Shown here: positions 11,286-22,222 of the stretch, piece after piece
How the letters are laid out: the number at the start of each line of letters is the position of its first letter
Position numbering within the stretch: the stretch's first letter is position 1
Assembly (NCBI GenBank): GCA_027475525.1
Contig: JAMWFC010000109.1
Span: forward strand, 248,001 to 312,000
DNA: 64,000 nucleotides
Source of the DNA: Macrolepiota albuminosa
Lineage: Eukaryota > Basidiomycota > Agaricomycetes > Agaricales > Agaricaceae
Reading direction: 5' to 3'
Translations under genes and position numbers: made by a program
The notes under the pieces: model-generated
Seen by the model: the letters and a program-made list of their open reading frames with translations, nothing else
What the model was told of the DNA's origin: nothing
Database searches by the model: none

Positions 11286-11676
11286 TCATGGGACAGCGAA
11301 TTGTATGGGCTGTGATCATGGCTGTGGCGTTTGCGATTTCGGTGTGTCCCTCGATCGATAGTCCTCATAATCATTAGTTTTGGCGAATCACGCTTATTGA
11401 GGCAGCGGGGTTAGGAGAATTGTCCTGAACAGGTTTGCAAGGCTCGGAGTTGTTGTGTAAGATCTTATAGCTAGTCAACGAAACGGAAAACTTCAGTGTC
11501 CGTCAAGATGATACAGAACAACTTTATTATAATACCTAGTCAACGAAACGGAACTGTGTCGTATGTAATAAGTTTGGTAAGACTTAGGAAATAAAAACAA
11601 GGTACTCACAACCTCAGTGTCCGTCAAGATGATAGAGAACAACTGAGGTTGTGTGACGCGTCAATGCAAAGCTAAG
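11286..11676. other. Intergenic, with a short duplicated block
   Basis: No gene seen. Two partial copies of a block containing CTAGTCAACGAAACGGAA and CAGTGTCCGTCAAGATGAT are present (11471-11525 and 11536-11655), the second split by about 55 bp. It lies downstream of the RING gene and may hold its 3' UTR. Confidence 0.4.
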
Positions 11677-12767
11677 TTAATGATCATGTGACCACTCAGT
11701 AGGAAGAGCTGAATCTCGCACGAGTGGGGAGACAATAGAATTGGCAATTTCTGCGGCAAAGCGTTCGTCGCGATAAGCTGGATACTCTTGGGCCATACGT
11801 GAGTCGAGCTCCCGTTCTGCTTGGTCATATCGGGAATAAGAACCATCGGGAGTTAGGCGTTCACGGAACGTTTTGAATTCTGTTACAAGCCTGTTATACT
11901 TATAGAGGGCATTATTTCAATCCGGTTTATACAAATATATCCAACTCACGTGCCTGAAAGTTGTTCAATATCCAGGAAGACGGTGAGAGAAAGACACTCA
12001 CTGGATCATTGCTAGATATTCATCCCGGGTTTCGTTAGCATGGTCCCACAAACATTTCTCTACGAACGATGCCATAACAATCTTTTCCTTATTGACGCGC
12101 TCCATTGATGTTTTCTCTAGTCTCAGACGGTCGAGGGATCTTTCCAAGTCTGTATTGTGAGCCTTGAGTTGACGACTTGCGACCCGGACGTCAGTGATAT
12201 AAACTAGCATCTTGTAGCAGGCTCGTAGTTCCATAAACTGGAACAAGACAGATAAGTTGCGTGCATGGAAGTGGATGAGCAATCAACGAACCTGCTTGAC
12301 GTCTCTCTGTTGTCGTAGGAAAATCTTGATCTCCACAATGCATTGTCGCGCTTCCTCTTCCGAGCAACCTTCGTTGAAAATGCTAATAATTCTCTCGAGC
12401 AGGTATTGCACGGTGTGCGCATCCTCTCTACTCGCTGTAGGCCCGGCTGCCATAGAGATAGCTGGTGGAGGATTATTGTCGTAGTCGACATGAAGTCGAA
12501 TATATGTCCTCGTATCGAATGTATGGCGACATATAGGGCAGGGCTTGTAGTTAGTATGAGGGTGATCGGACGTTGGAGGCGCGGATCTGAGCTTATCAAT
12601 GCACCTTCACAGAAAGATGATTCGTTAAAGTCAACGCGATGGAAAGGGAATGATGGTACACACTCAGAACAGAATACATGACCACAAATGATAGCCGATG
12701 CCTTGGAACCAGTGCTGAATTCATCTAGACAGATGTCACAAACAGACCCAGGGCCAAGTGTGAGCAT
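11677..12767 (-). CDS. RING-finger protein, probable E3 ubiquitin ligase, four exons
   Basis: Splicing on the minus strand gives 288 residues in one frame: exons 12767-12664, 12604-12292, 12237-12002, 11890-11677, with introns of 59, 54 and 111 nt, all GT-AG. Residues 10-60 form a C3HC4 RING: CDIC, CGHVFCSEC and, after the first intron, CPIC. The rest is charged and helical (ERSLDRLRLEKTSMERVNKE), a likely coiled coil, ending TEWSHDH. The RING type implies binding of an E2 and transfer of ubiquitin; the substrate is unknown. The ATG (MLTLGPGSVCDIC) is the first in frame, but an extra 5' exon cannot be excluded. The long third intron is the least certain junction. Confidence 0.75.
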
Positions 12768-13502
12768 CGCAGAACAAGAAAGTAGAGGTATGCTTAATAC
12801 GCAAGGGTATTGATGATCCTGAGAGGGAAACGGCGGAAGGGTACAGGTGATAATATTACGTGTTTCGCTGCGCGAATGGGGACGGGCTGAACCGTTCTAC
12901 TGGTGATAACGTCCAAATTCCAGAACGTAACCTAACGAAGGCATGTCCTAAGTTGAATCAAGTTGGTCGAAAGGGCTGCATGTGGCTTACCACGAAAAAG
13001 TGACGATTGAGAACGAGAAGACAGAGGTATGTGCTGGCTGTTTCCAAAATTTTGAGATGAACGAAAAAAAATGATGTGATGGCGTCTGAAACACACCGAG
13101 AACACCTGGACTCGAGCTCAAATCGGCGCTAAAATGAAAGTAACCCAGACGATCCTGGTTAGTAGAAGCTGTGAGGACAAGGAAGATGTCTTTTCGACAC
13201 ACATACTCTGACTGATATAGACGGGAACGGAGAAAAGCTGATGCGCACTGTACTAACACTGAGGTATCCCGATTGACCACGCGTGCCCTGGCAGTCAGAT
13301 GAATGAAGCAAGGACGCCTGCCGGAGAGCAACATAGAGTCTTTAAGTAGTTGGCGTGGAACACGAGGCACGAATTCTAAGTTTGACATTCGATCGCATTG
13401 CAATCAACTGATCATGAAATCGGAGACAAAAAAACCTGGTCCAATTTTGGCTAAGAGGACCCAGAAGATTGGTAATGATATAGGAATCAGAACGGATCGT
13501 GA
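12768..13502. other. Upstream region of the RING gene, no confident gene
   Basis: A minus-strand frame of 138 codons (12987-13403) exists but shows no domain, and its composition is not clearly coding. The stretch could contain the promoter and 5' UTR of the RING gene. Confidence 0.3.
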
Positions 13503-13815
13503 TTAAGTATTCAAACTTGGGATTTGTCGTGACAAATCCAACAAATCGACGAACGTTGCTATAATCTCAGTGCACAGGTCCGTGGAAGAACCCAAGTTTT
13601 GGTTCACATATTGTCCTTTGGGAATTTCATTACTGCACCTGCGAACATAGGTAAATGCGGAGGCCTTGCCTGCTGATCGAAGGTCTTTAAGATTCTGTCC
13701 CAGCTCAACGAGTATGATCTTAACTCTGTGCTTGAAATGCCCGTGGGACAAGAAATCTACAGTTACGCCATCGGAGGCGTCTTCACCTTGAATGCCACGG
13801 AACGACAGGCGACTC
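13503..13815 (-). CDS. Unrecognised exon or gene fragment
   Basis: The minus-strand frame has a protein-like composition (SHGHFKHRVKIILVELGQNL, then SAGKASAFTYVRR, IPKGQYVNQNLG), is open for about 100 codons and ends at TAA. No in-frame ATG lies in it, and upstream a second frame (YELLDMNESPVVPWHS) takes over, which suggests an intron or a frameshift. No family was recognised. It may be the 3' exon of a host gene or a decayed copy. Confidence 0.3.
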
Positions 13816-14464
13816 GTTCATATCAAGTAGTTCATAGTGTCCATCCTATCTGAATCAAGCTATCCGGCGCCGAGCGTCGAGAACGATGGTCATCATTGAC
13901 TTGTTGCTCATCGGGACCTCTGTGCCATTGGGATATATCCGACTATATATTATACGATGGATTCATCTCCACCTGGACCAATTCTCGTGTCCACTGGAAG
14001 AAAGATGTACAACTTGGTATTTTACATCAAAGATGGCGCATTAGCTGAGATGACGGCAAGGGTAATGAGCCATCTGGATGAAGAAATTACGAGGGAAAAT
14101 CTGGAAGGATCCAACGGATTATTAGCAGGACAATTGGGAATGTGACCGACGGTCCGTATATGAGAGTATCCAATGCAATAATTGTTACCTTCTACTTCAA
14201 ATAACCAAAATCACAATCGGTGGAAGCAACATGAAGGAGAACGCGCGAACCATTGATGTATGCTCATGAGTGAGAACCACACAAGGCTGATTTCTCTTGG
14301 ACTGTTGAATTGAGCTCAGTTGGCAATTTCCGAGGAGGAGTGCGGTGGCTGTGCCGAGGTCACGAGCAAATTATCTCACGAGTTCCACCCACACTGATCG
14401 ACTGACGTTTCACTGCCAGCGTGACAGAGAATTCAGCAATCCATCCACTCTCTTCCTAGGCACA
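13816..14464. other. Intergenic, small ORF only
   Basis: A 62-codon plus-strand frame (13957-14145, starting MDSSPPGPILVSTG) is present but unrecognised. The last part must include the promoter and 5' UTR of the SEC61 beta gene; no TATA-like element was obvious. Confidence 0.3.
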
Positions 14465-14919
14465 ATGGTAAGATTTCTGTCTTTATTCAGTTCATTTCAT
14501 TGAAGCTACAAAGTCTGACACGGATACTCCTCGCCTCAATGCTCGCGGTCCAGCAGCTTCAGCTGTAGCTAAACCTCCGGGCGCCCAAATACGGTGCGTG
14601 ATTACGATTGGGGTATCTTTTTCACCTTGTTCTCTTACCAAATCATAGACGTCGTGCTGCTGGTAACTCGCAAGTCTCAAGGCCAAATTCGACTCGGGCT
14701 GCTGGCGCAGGGGGGTCTTCGAATACCATGCTAAAACTGTATACCGATGACTCACCCGGACTTCGAGTGTACGTCCTCATGCCACATTGTCTCTTGATAT
14801 CACTAAGATTCTTCACTGTTAGTGACCCATTCATTGTCCTCGTTTTGTCGCTTTCCTTCATTGGCTCTATCTTCTTTCTACATATTTCGGCCAAGATTAT
14901 CCGGGCTTTCACAAAATGA
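14465..14919 (+). CDS. SEC61B: Protein transport protein Sec61 subunit beta
   Basis: Exons 14465-14467, 14514-14593, 14649-14768 and 14823-14919 splice to a 99-residue protein. The first exon is just the ATG. Introns are 46, 55 and 54 nt, all GT-AG. The protein starts MSDTDTPRLNARGP and has a cytosolic Ser/Ala/Gly-rich N-terminus. It then carries the family signature NTMLKLYTDDSPGLRVDP and a single C-terminal membrane span (FIVLVLSLSFIGSIFFLHI) ending SAKIIRAFTK. Length and layout match Sec61 beta/Sbh1, the tail-anchored small subunit of the ER translocon that stabilises the Sec61 channel and contacts the ribosome or signal peptidase. The reading frame is intact. Confidence 0.97.
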
Positions 14920-15493
14920 TCAGCGACTGGGAGAAATGCGATGTTGGTTGCAATTGTGTAAGGGTGGGCAGAAATATGTGTGCCCGGTATTTTATCCTTT
15001 TTTTCACCCGTTGTACAAAAGCTCTAGCTCTCGAATGACCCTACTTCTTTTTTACCACTCCGTCTCTCGAGGTCTCTCGTGTTCAAGCTCGGTCCAAAAG
15101 ACTATGCTTTAGAGCAAGCGCGACGAGGCTCCTGGTTAATGAACGTTTGGCTGGCTGACGGATCTTACAGCCTAAGTCAATGTCAATCTAAATTGCTTCT
15201 ATCTCATAAGGAGTCGAGTTGCTGTCATACGAATTGCGCTTGGGTTGAGTTCCAAATATCTCGGCGTTCCTGTAATATCGCGCGAATATCACGTAGACGT
15301 GTCGTGCTAATTCCTGGAACAGATTTCTTTTCTTGAGATACATGAGAAAACTATACGACAGTACCATGAGAAGAAGTATGTCAAAAGCATGTTACCCGCC
15401 GACTCTTGGTCATGGGTACAACTCAAGAATCCTTTTCTACAAAGCAGTGCGGTGCTGACTCGATTCAGTTCTAGTTACTGCTCTATCAACAAC
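14920..15493. other. Intergenic, 3' of SEC61B
   Basis: Contains the SEC61B 3' UTR. An 85-codon plus-strand frame (15079-15336) has no recognisable features. Confidence 0.4.
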
Positions 15494-15775
15494 CTAATCA
15501 TATACTCGCGGCTCGCACGTTGTAATTCTTGCGAAGCTTCCTTTTGTCACAACCCTATAAAATGACGCCTTCAACGGATTTTTGGGGTGAACGACATTGA
15601 CATACTTTTTCTGACGGATTTCACGGCAGACAGCAATCTTATCGGCTAAGTCATCAAAAATCGGCTGATACGTCGAACGTAAGGGACACGTTGAAACCTC
15701 ATGTCCGAATTTTGCAAGCATCGCCAGTGTCGGGCTGTGTCCGGGATGACTGAATACAATGACACAATGACACAC
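15494..15775 (-). CDS. Unrecognised small ORF, possibly a 3' exon
   Basis: Open minus-strand frame of 93 codons with ordinary coding-like composition (FDDLADKIAVCREIRQKK, NVVHPKNPLKASFYRVV). No domain, signal peptide or membrane span was recognised. It could be a stand-alone small protein or the last exon of a gene whose upstream exons are lost. Confidence 0.25.
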   Translation of the reverse strand: MCHCVIVFSHPGHSPTLAMLAKFGHEVSTCPLRSTYQPIFDDLADKIAVCREIRQKKYVNVVHPKNPLKASFYRVVTKGSFARITTCEPRVYD

Positions 15776-17326
15776 GTGGATGCCTCAAGGAGTGGGCCAG
15801 TCCACCAGTCTGATAATATTATAGATTGATATGTTCCTTCGTTCCCTGATTGCGGTGATCTTGTACAAACAAAGCTGAAATACTACACACAGTACAACAT
15901 GATGTCATAACGCATAACGCTGGGACCACCTCCAAGGCTGCGCATTATGATATCAAGCTTGAGAATTTGTGTGAGACATATGTCATGACATAACATGTGA
16001 CTTAAGGCTAGGTGAATAAGCGGTCCAGTGTTTTACACGTGTACAGTTGCGGACATTTGCGGACAAACACGGCAATCATTTTTTTGTGTGGTGTCACGGC
16101 AGCGTGTAGACAGTGCGCTTTGAGTCAACCTCTACAGGCTAGGAAATGAACAGATGGTCACCTGTTCTTCGTGTGTGTGATATTACTTGGTCGGGGAGGC
16201 CACCTTGCAGAAATGCCTTTACACATGATGTGTGGGGCTCGGTCTCAGCCAATACCTACTAAAACCACAGTTGCTTTCCTCCATGACCTCTTAGGGAAAA
16301 TGCCTTCTGGCAAGAGAGCTTTTCATGTGCTCATCATCATCTCAGGGTTGATGTCAGGGACTTCCTTTTTCAGCATACCTTGGCAACTTCTCAGCACTCC
16401 TCTGACTCATTCTGGGATAAGTTTTACATACTGTATAGATACTTGTTTCTATATCACTGCCACTGTGCTGATGCATCACACTGCAGCAGAGGAATCCTTC
16501 TTTTCATGCTATGTGCTCCTCCAACATGTACAATGTGGTCAAGCAGGCTAAATACTAGCCTGCTCAACTAGTCAATCCATCAAAAGCAAAGGCTCTGGTA
16601 GCAGCATAACTGGTGCATCTTAAGCAGCCTGTAGTCTCATTGTTGTCATTACAGATGCCCAGTGTGGCCCTGCAGGGCCAGCTCATGGAATTACTGGCTG
16701 CAGTCAGTGAACTACTAGCAGAACTGTTACTGAGTAAGCAGGACTCTATATCCTCAGTGGCTCCAGTCTTGAAGCCCACCCCTATTGGACTGGAGCCCAA
16801 AGCACCTCCTGTCATACCTCATATAGAATTTCATTTTGCTTCTAGAGCCAGCCAAGTATCCTATTTGAACTAGTTTTCCTGGGTCTTCTTTCTGAATTTC
16901 AAGATTAGCTAACTTGTTATTTAAGCAAGCTGACTACTCATACTAATATTTCTTCTTTGGTCTACTGCTCTTTGCACTACCTAGTCTGCCAACTTTATCA
17001 ACTCTGCTGATAGATCTCCTCCTTATTCTTAAAAATGCAGCTAGTATCTTCAAGAAAATAAACAGGTAGGTGCCTCCTCTTTGTATCTGGATATTAACTA
17101 CTCTCGAGATGGTCTCACTACTTGGCTGCAATCATTTCTGACTTGGGTGTCAACACTCCTTCTTGTGTGTGGGAGGGCAAGCAGAATGCTAGATACCCTC
17201 CCTACAAAATAGGATCCCAGGACAGAACAACTAGAAGACAGATCTGCCCACTGAGAGGCAGACCCAACAAATGATGAAGACAGGCCTGAAATAAAGTTCA
17301 ATGCATGTCTGACTACTCAAGGCACC
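15776..17326. other. Transition from host DNA to CpG-poor repeat DNA
   Basis: Up to about 16.1 kb the sequence has host-like composition. From there CpG becomes rare and only short frames remain, for example 16171-16551 and 16613-16873. No RT motif was found upstream of the RNase H-like region that follows, so this is probably a decayed portion of the same element. Confidence 0.4.
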
Positions 17327-18707
17327 ATGGCAGACTTATTTAGGATTTTCACCTCAGGTCCTACATATGACCAAGTCTATCTCCCGAAAATTGAAGGTGA
17401 AGACCATCAATCAGCTGTTGCATACACTGGAGACAAGTTGAGATCACATAGGGCTGTACAGGGAAGACAAGTAATAGGTGCTGGGGTATGCTTTAAAAGT
17501 ATGAGCAAGCTGAATGCTAGTAAAATGTGGCTAGGGGAAGTGAGTGACCCAAAGGGTGGCAGCATGTTATTGGCCATACTGCTATCCTCACTCAAGTCTG
17601 GCCTAAGGCACCTACTAGTTATCAATGTCAGATTGGAGAATATTTTAACTTCATTCACCAGCAGTTTAAATGAAGAAGAGGACTCAGGTTTCATAAACTC
17701 AAGGAACCCTGGGCTGCTGAAAACTGTAATAGGAAGACTTGGGATACATACATCTTCCATATACCTCACAGATCTAGCCAATACCCCAACCTCATCTTTT
17801 GAGAGCAAGGCAAAATCCCTAGCAAAATCTGCTTTAACAAATGAGAGACCAATGGTTCTCCCACCCCTGCCCACTGAGTTGCACCTTACAGGAGCAAAAC
17901 TGGCCAAAATGACACAAGCAATAGCATATAAAACTATTATGAAGTCTAAAGACATACCAGTCAGACCACGTACTGAAAAAATGATAAAGGAAATAATCAG
18001 CTATGTAAAGGAGATCAATGGAAAATCCTCAAGCACAAAACAAGTATGGTCAAGCCTCCAGAGTAAGGATTTCTTGAGAACCCTGAAAATCTTCTTGTGG
18101 AAATGCACTCACAATGCATATAAAGTAGGCTCATATTGGGACAGGCCTGAGATAAATCAAGATCTCAGAGAGCAATACAAGTGAAAGCACAATGGAGAGG
18201 TAGACTCAATGAACCACATACTAACTGAGTGTCTGTGCCCAGGTCAAGCACTGGTATGGGCCATAGGCTGCTTTTAGAAGGAAAAATTGGGAACAGTTTT
18301 TCAAAAACAAAGCATGGACTTTATTCTGGGTAGTGCACTTACAACTGTACAAGATGAGTTTGAATGCCTATTACTTCACATGCCTGTACAGAATAGTAGT
18401 AACAGAGGCCACAAACTTCATTTGGGCCCTCCAATGTGAGAGAGTCATTAGAAACAACAACACCTCCCACAGCATATTAAAAATAGCAAACAGGTGGTCC
18501 TCAACTATTAGTAAACAAGTGGAGCTAGATTTCAAGCTCACAAATGGAAAGTTGGGGAAAAAATCAATTCCATTACACCTAGTAATTAATACATGCATGT
18601 CTGCAACTCTGTCTGCACTGCTCCAAGCTTCAATGATGTCACCATGTGTATCAAATGCATGTGTGATAGTAGTGCAGATGATGAGAGCCATTAAGCTTTG
18701 GCAGTAA
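17327..18707 (+). pseudogene. Non-LTR-type RNase H and zf-RVT C-terminal region
   Basis: The first frame (17327-18184) opens with an RNase H-like fold (VAYTGD...GAGVCF, then GSMLLAILLSSLKSG, LRHLLVI) in which the expected second aspartate is not seen. It ends with the zf-RVT type block FLRTLKIFLWKCTHNAYKVG...YWDRPEI. After a TGA (original Cys likely) come HNGEVDSMNHILTEC and then a C-terminal block in another frame (TEATNFIWALQCERVI, NRWSSTISKQVELDFKLTN). This arrangement is known from Agaricomycete LINE-derived proteins. Stops and a frameshift make it a relic. CpG is nearly absent. Confidence 0.7.
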
Positions 18708-19130
18708 GAGCAAAAGAGTGTCTCAGACCTCTTAATGCAGAATAGAACTTGGTTCAAAAAAGTGTGGATTAGTTCTTTGGCAAGCTTTTAATTAGATGCA
18801 CATATATATTTCTTAGAAAATAGAGTTTATCAAGAGCATTATAAGAGAAATGCTTAACATTTGCAGAACTCCTTTCACAGAGCTAACAAGCACTAGTGAT
18901 GATGCTCAAAAGTTGGTCAGTAGCAGACATGGTTTATGGCTACTAACATGAATAATAACTATGTCTGTGACTGTTGCATGGGAATGAATCTTGGAGTTCC
19001 ATGCCAGCATTACTTCCAGGTTCTTAGTGTAATGAAAAGCCTCTAGTTCAATCTGGGAGTGGTGCGACCACGGTGAGTAGAGGCTGGTAAAAAAATTTTA
19101 TTTACAGTCAACTAATTACAACTCTACAAA
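18708..19130 (+). repeat. Possible 5' LTR of a second retroelement
   Basis: CpG-poor non-coding DNA ending in TCTACAAA just before a TGGTATCAGA box. Its matching 3' LTR was not found in the window, so the assignment rests on the adjacent PBS-like box only. Confidence 0.3.
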
Positions 19131-19142
19131 TGGTATCAGAAC
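19131..19142 (+). promoter_or_regulatory. PBS-like box TGGTATCAGAAC
   Basis: Nearly identical to the TGGTATCAGAGC primer binding site (3' end of initiator tRNA) used by many copia-type elements. A frame of about 140 codons follows it (19149-19565, Pro/Gln-rich start, then IQTWEQLDELVQELDDL) and could be the beginning of a gag. The element is cut off by about 19.6 kb. Confidence 0.4.
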
Positions 19143-19905
19143 AAAAACTTGAATCTAGCAAACGTACCTGCAGTCCCGGCAAGAGAAGCCCAAGCAAGTC
19201 AACCTGAAATTGACCTTCCAATCTCCCAACAAACTCCTTTTATTGACCCCAATCCTCTTCAAGCATTGTTCCATCATGCCATATCTCCACCCCCAACACA
19301 AACAGTCCCAGCTCAAACTGTGTACCATGAGGCAAATACTGCCCTTCGACCACTGACTGAAGGTATCCAGACATGGGAACAACTTGATGAGCTCGTGCAG
19401 GAACTTGATGATCTTCGGTATGTCAAATTATCCAAATTCACAGATACATGCACCATGCACTCACACAACAATAAAGCGCTGCACATCACAGATGTACATA
19501 AGAAGGGGAATTCCAAGAGCCACCTGTTGCGAATCCAAAAGGCCGCCCACGAGAATTATGGCTGACAAGCGCAATTGAGGGTCATCCATGAGGAGGGGGA
19601 AGCCAGCGAGGTTACCAAGGAAAGGGAAGTAGAAGATGCACTATGTGCTGAAAACCAGGTTACACATGGCTGACTTGCCCACTGCTCAAAGTGTAGCGCT
19701 GAACGCTTGGCTAAAACATCATTTATTTTCGGCTACATGAATGTTTGGCCGTAGTTTGACTCTGTTATACATTGCCCTTTTAAGCCCTTTTAATCTCAGG
19801 AGCCTGGGTTTCTAAATAGTCCCCTTCGAGGAACCCTGGGTTTCTCGGAGAAAGGGGGTTTCCAAATAGTTTAATCCTAATATAATACAGTAATTGTATC
19901 ATTGA
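19143..19905. other. Possible gag start, then left flank of Gypsy-1
   Basis: Holds the gag-like frame described with the PBS-like box, then non-coding sequence with a short direct repeat (AGCCTGGGTTTCTAAATAGT and CCCTGGGTTTCTCGG...CCAAATAGT). Nothing else was recognised. Confidence 0.35.
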
Positions 19906-21139
19906 TGATACGACTGCCTCTAAAAACGAGGCAGGCGAAAGATAAAAAGGCTCCCAAAAATATAAATATCTGCTGAAAACTGTAAGCAGGCGTTGAAAAC
20001 TGTAGACACAGGAGCCTTTACCTCGAGAAAAGACCCACAACGTGTAACGATGACGAACAGCGCGTAGGCAGTAAGGGAGCAACACGCAGAAGTGTCCGAT
20101 CAAGGAGATAGCCAACAGGTGGCAGTGCTTGGCAGGGGCTAGATCTCGGGACACATCCCGAGATCAAATCCCATCAGATCCGGCGTCATCCCATCAACTA
20201 CTTATCTCCAAGTAACGACTCACCACTAATACCCCACCTTGCTCTCAGCCCCTCGACAAAATTGTGCTACGACCACACGCAACAACCGCACCACTATGAA
20301 ACGAGGACGGAAGCTCCAGGAGAAGCGGTAGAGAAGAAGAGAGGGGTAACCAGGCTACAGGTTTAGCTGGGAAAAGGTGTGAGCACGCGCACCACAAAGG
20401 GGAGAAACCATTAGCCACGAACCTGGGTTCAGTAACACCCTACCGACGCCCAGACCCAGCAGCAGACCATGCCAGGTCCCCGAGCACGCAAAATACCTCG
20501 TTACCACGCGAATACGCGCTGGTCCGTTGATAGGCTTCTACTCGGACTGAGCGCATCAAGGGACATTATAGGCCAACCGACACTTGACGTACTCAGGACT
20601 CTAGCGACCAGTTGGGAATATAGAGCAGCTCTAGCTCTGGCAAACTACTACAGGATTTAGAAATTTATCCTAACCCCTAGCTACCAAGCCTTCAGTGCAC
20701 TCCTTTCACCTAGCCCAAGGACGAAGGAGGCTCATAATGTATAGCGCTAACACAATGGCGGGAGAGGACTCTAACTAAACCCCGATCACTTCCATAAGGA
20801 GCCAGCAGCAGGTGCTGTCATTTGACGAGGCACTTCAATCAGAAGTCTAAAAGGATCAATGACGGCAGCACTGGATATACTTAAAGCCGACATCTGGACC
20901 TGCCAGGAACTAATACAATGAGTAGCGCTGACATTAGCACTCACGGTGTCTGTCGAGGATTTTCTGACCATACCCCGGAACAGCCTGGCCAATCGGAGTT
21001 ATAGTAAAAGTGAGCAGACTCGTACAATTCTGAGTCAATATAGAGTCGCCGCTGGTCGCCGTGGGTCATAACGCCGTTGGTCGCCGTTAGTCATGTGCAA
21101 AAGGTCGCCGTTGACAGGTCGCCGTTAGAGGAAACCACA

Positions 21140-21293
21140 AGGAGAGGTGCTAGGAGGTAGCGCCGCAGATGGACTTGTATCTTGGCAAACACAGTAGTGC
21201 ATAGTATATAAAATAGAGGAGAGGTGCTAGGAGGTAGCGCCGCAGATGGACTTGTATCTTGGCAAACACAGTAGTGCATAGTATATAAAATAG
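21140..21293. repeat. Perfect 77-bp tandem duplication (solo LTR, first)
   Basis: Two identical 77-bp copies (21140-21216, 21217-21293) with mismatches on either side. The related LTR at 2434-3393 has this segment once. Confidence 0.95.
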
Positions 21294-21500
21294 CTACTTT
21301 ACATGTATATAACAACGAATTGTAACCCCTCGAACACGCAGTTACACTTAGTGTTCAACTCGCGCTAGCTTCCTTTGACTTCGTCACTAAGTCGGGCGCT
21401 AGCTTCGTCTATCTCGTCTTCATTGTTTACAGTGCCACCTACGGGCACAATACGCTGCGCTATTTTGTCTTTTCTCCAATATCTTTGCCCAAACTACGAC

Positions 21501-21655
21501 GCTTACCGTCTGCCAGGTAGCCCCCAAAGCGCTATAATCTAGCGCATCGTTTTACTACCTCCACTCGAGCACACCGGGCTTACCGTCTGCCAGGTAGCCC
21601 CCAAAGCGCTATAATCTAGCGCATCGTTTTACTACCTCCACTCGAGCACACCGGG
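21501..21655. repeat. Perfect tandem duplication, period 77 bp (solo LTR, second)
   Basis: The segment from GCTTACCGTC to CACACCGG is repeated with period 77 bp; the identity runs 78 bases. The related LTR copy at 2434-3393 contains the segment once. Confidence 0.95.
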
Positions 21656-22104
21656 ACCTTGTCAGGACTCCTCACAACTACACACGCCAAGCGCTGGAGA
21701 CGGCGTTGTACTGCGTATACGTCCAACACACCCAACCACAGTTGGCGTCATCACCGTGCGTAGAAGGAAGGAGTATAAAGGGAGTAGGATTTTGGGGAGG
21801 CCTGGCAAGCAATCAACTTGCCACGGCTTAGAGTCCCCAGGGAGTGGACGTCTTAGGCCTACAAGCGACTAGATTGACTTCGGGTCATATTTTAATAATA
21901 TTTACTTGAACCCATTTTGAGTGTGAATTAATTTTACATTCTAAATAAATCAAATACAAAATTATAACTACACTTTTACAAAGTGTGCGCGCGTGTACCA
22001 TTAGCCCCACGTACTTTGTGAAATAAAGTTGAAATATAACAAAAGTCTAGTCTTATTCCGCTAAGACTACTTTTACATAAAGTAAACTTACATTTCGCAT
22101 CATC

Positions 22105-22117
22105 TGGAGCCCACTGC
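22105..22117 (+). promoter_or_regulatory. Gypsy-1 primer binding site
   Basis: TGGAGCCCACTGC begins two bases after the end of the 5' LTR, the normal position of a Ty3/gypsy PBS starting with TGG (complement of tRNA CCA). The tRNA species was not determined. Confidence 0.6.
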
Positions 22118-22222
22118 AAGGGGGCTTTTGTTGCACAAACTATCACTTTGTCAGATCTCCATTTGGAGTCCAAACCACCAAAAAGAAACATTAGTTTCGC
22201 ACCGCCAGGTTCTTGGCCCAGC

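Larger units (their letters stand above)
20528..21753 (+). mobile_element. Solo LTR (1,226 bp) nested in the Gypsy-1 5' LTR
   Basis: The uninterrupted site is seen in the 3' LTR (CTGGTCCGTGCGTAGAAGG). Here CCGT is repeated on both sides (20524-20527 and 21754-21757), as expected of a 4-bp target duplication. The insert begins TGATAGGC and ends CGTCATCA. It has no coding potential and is homologous to the inverted block at 2434-3393. Two 77-bp tandem duplications sit inside it; without them it would be about 1,072 bp. Confidence 0.88.
19906..22102 (+). repeat. Gypsy-1 5' LTR, carrying a nested solo LTR
   Basis: Homologous over its length to 30789-31739, except for the 1,226-bp insertion at 20528-21753 plus its 4-bp duplication, and 16 bp near 21966 that the 3' LTR lacks. 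Many differences between the two LTRs are CpG transitions, some derived in one copy and some in the other. Confidence 0.92.

Noticed and set aside
14492..14912. Two long minus-strand frames over the SEC61 beta gene
   Set aside because: They are shadows: the plus strand splices to a complete Sec61 beta protein with family signature and membrane span.
20469..21315. Short frames in the nested solo LTR and Gypsy-1 LTR
   Set aside because: They lie in LTR sequence and are not kept between LTR copies.
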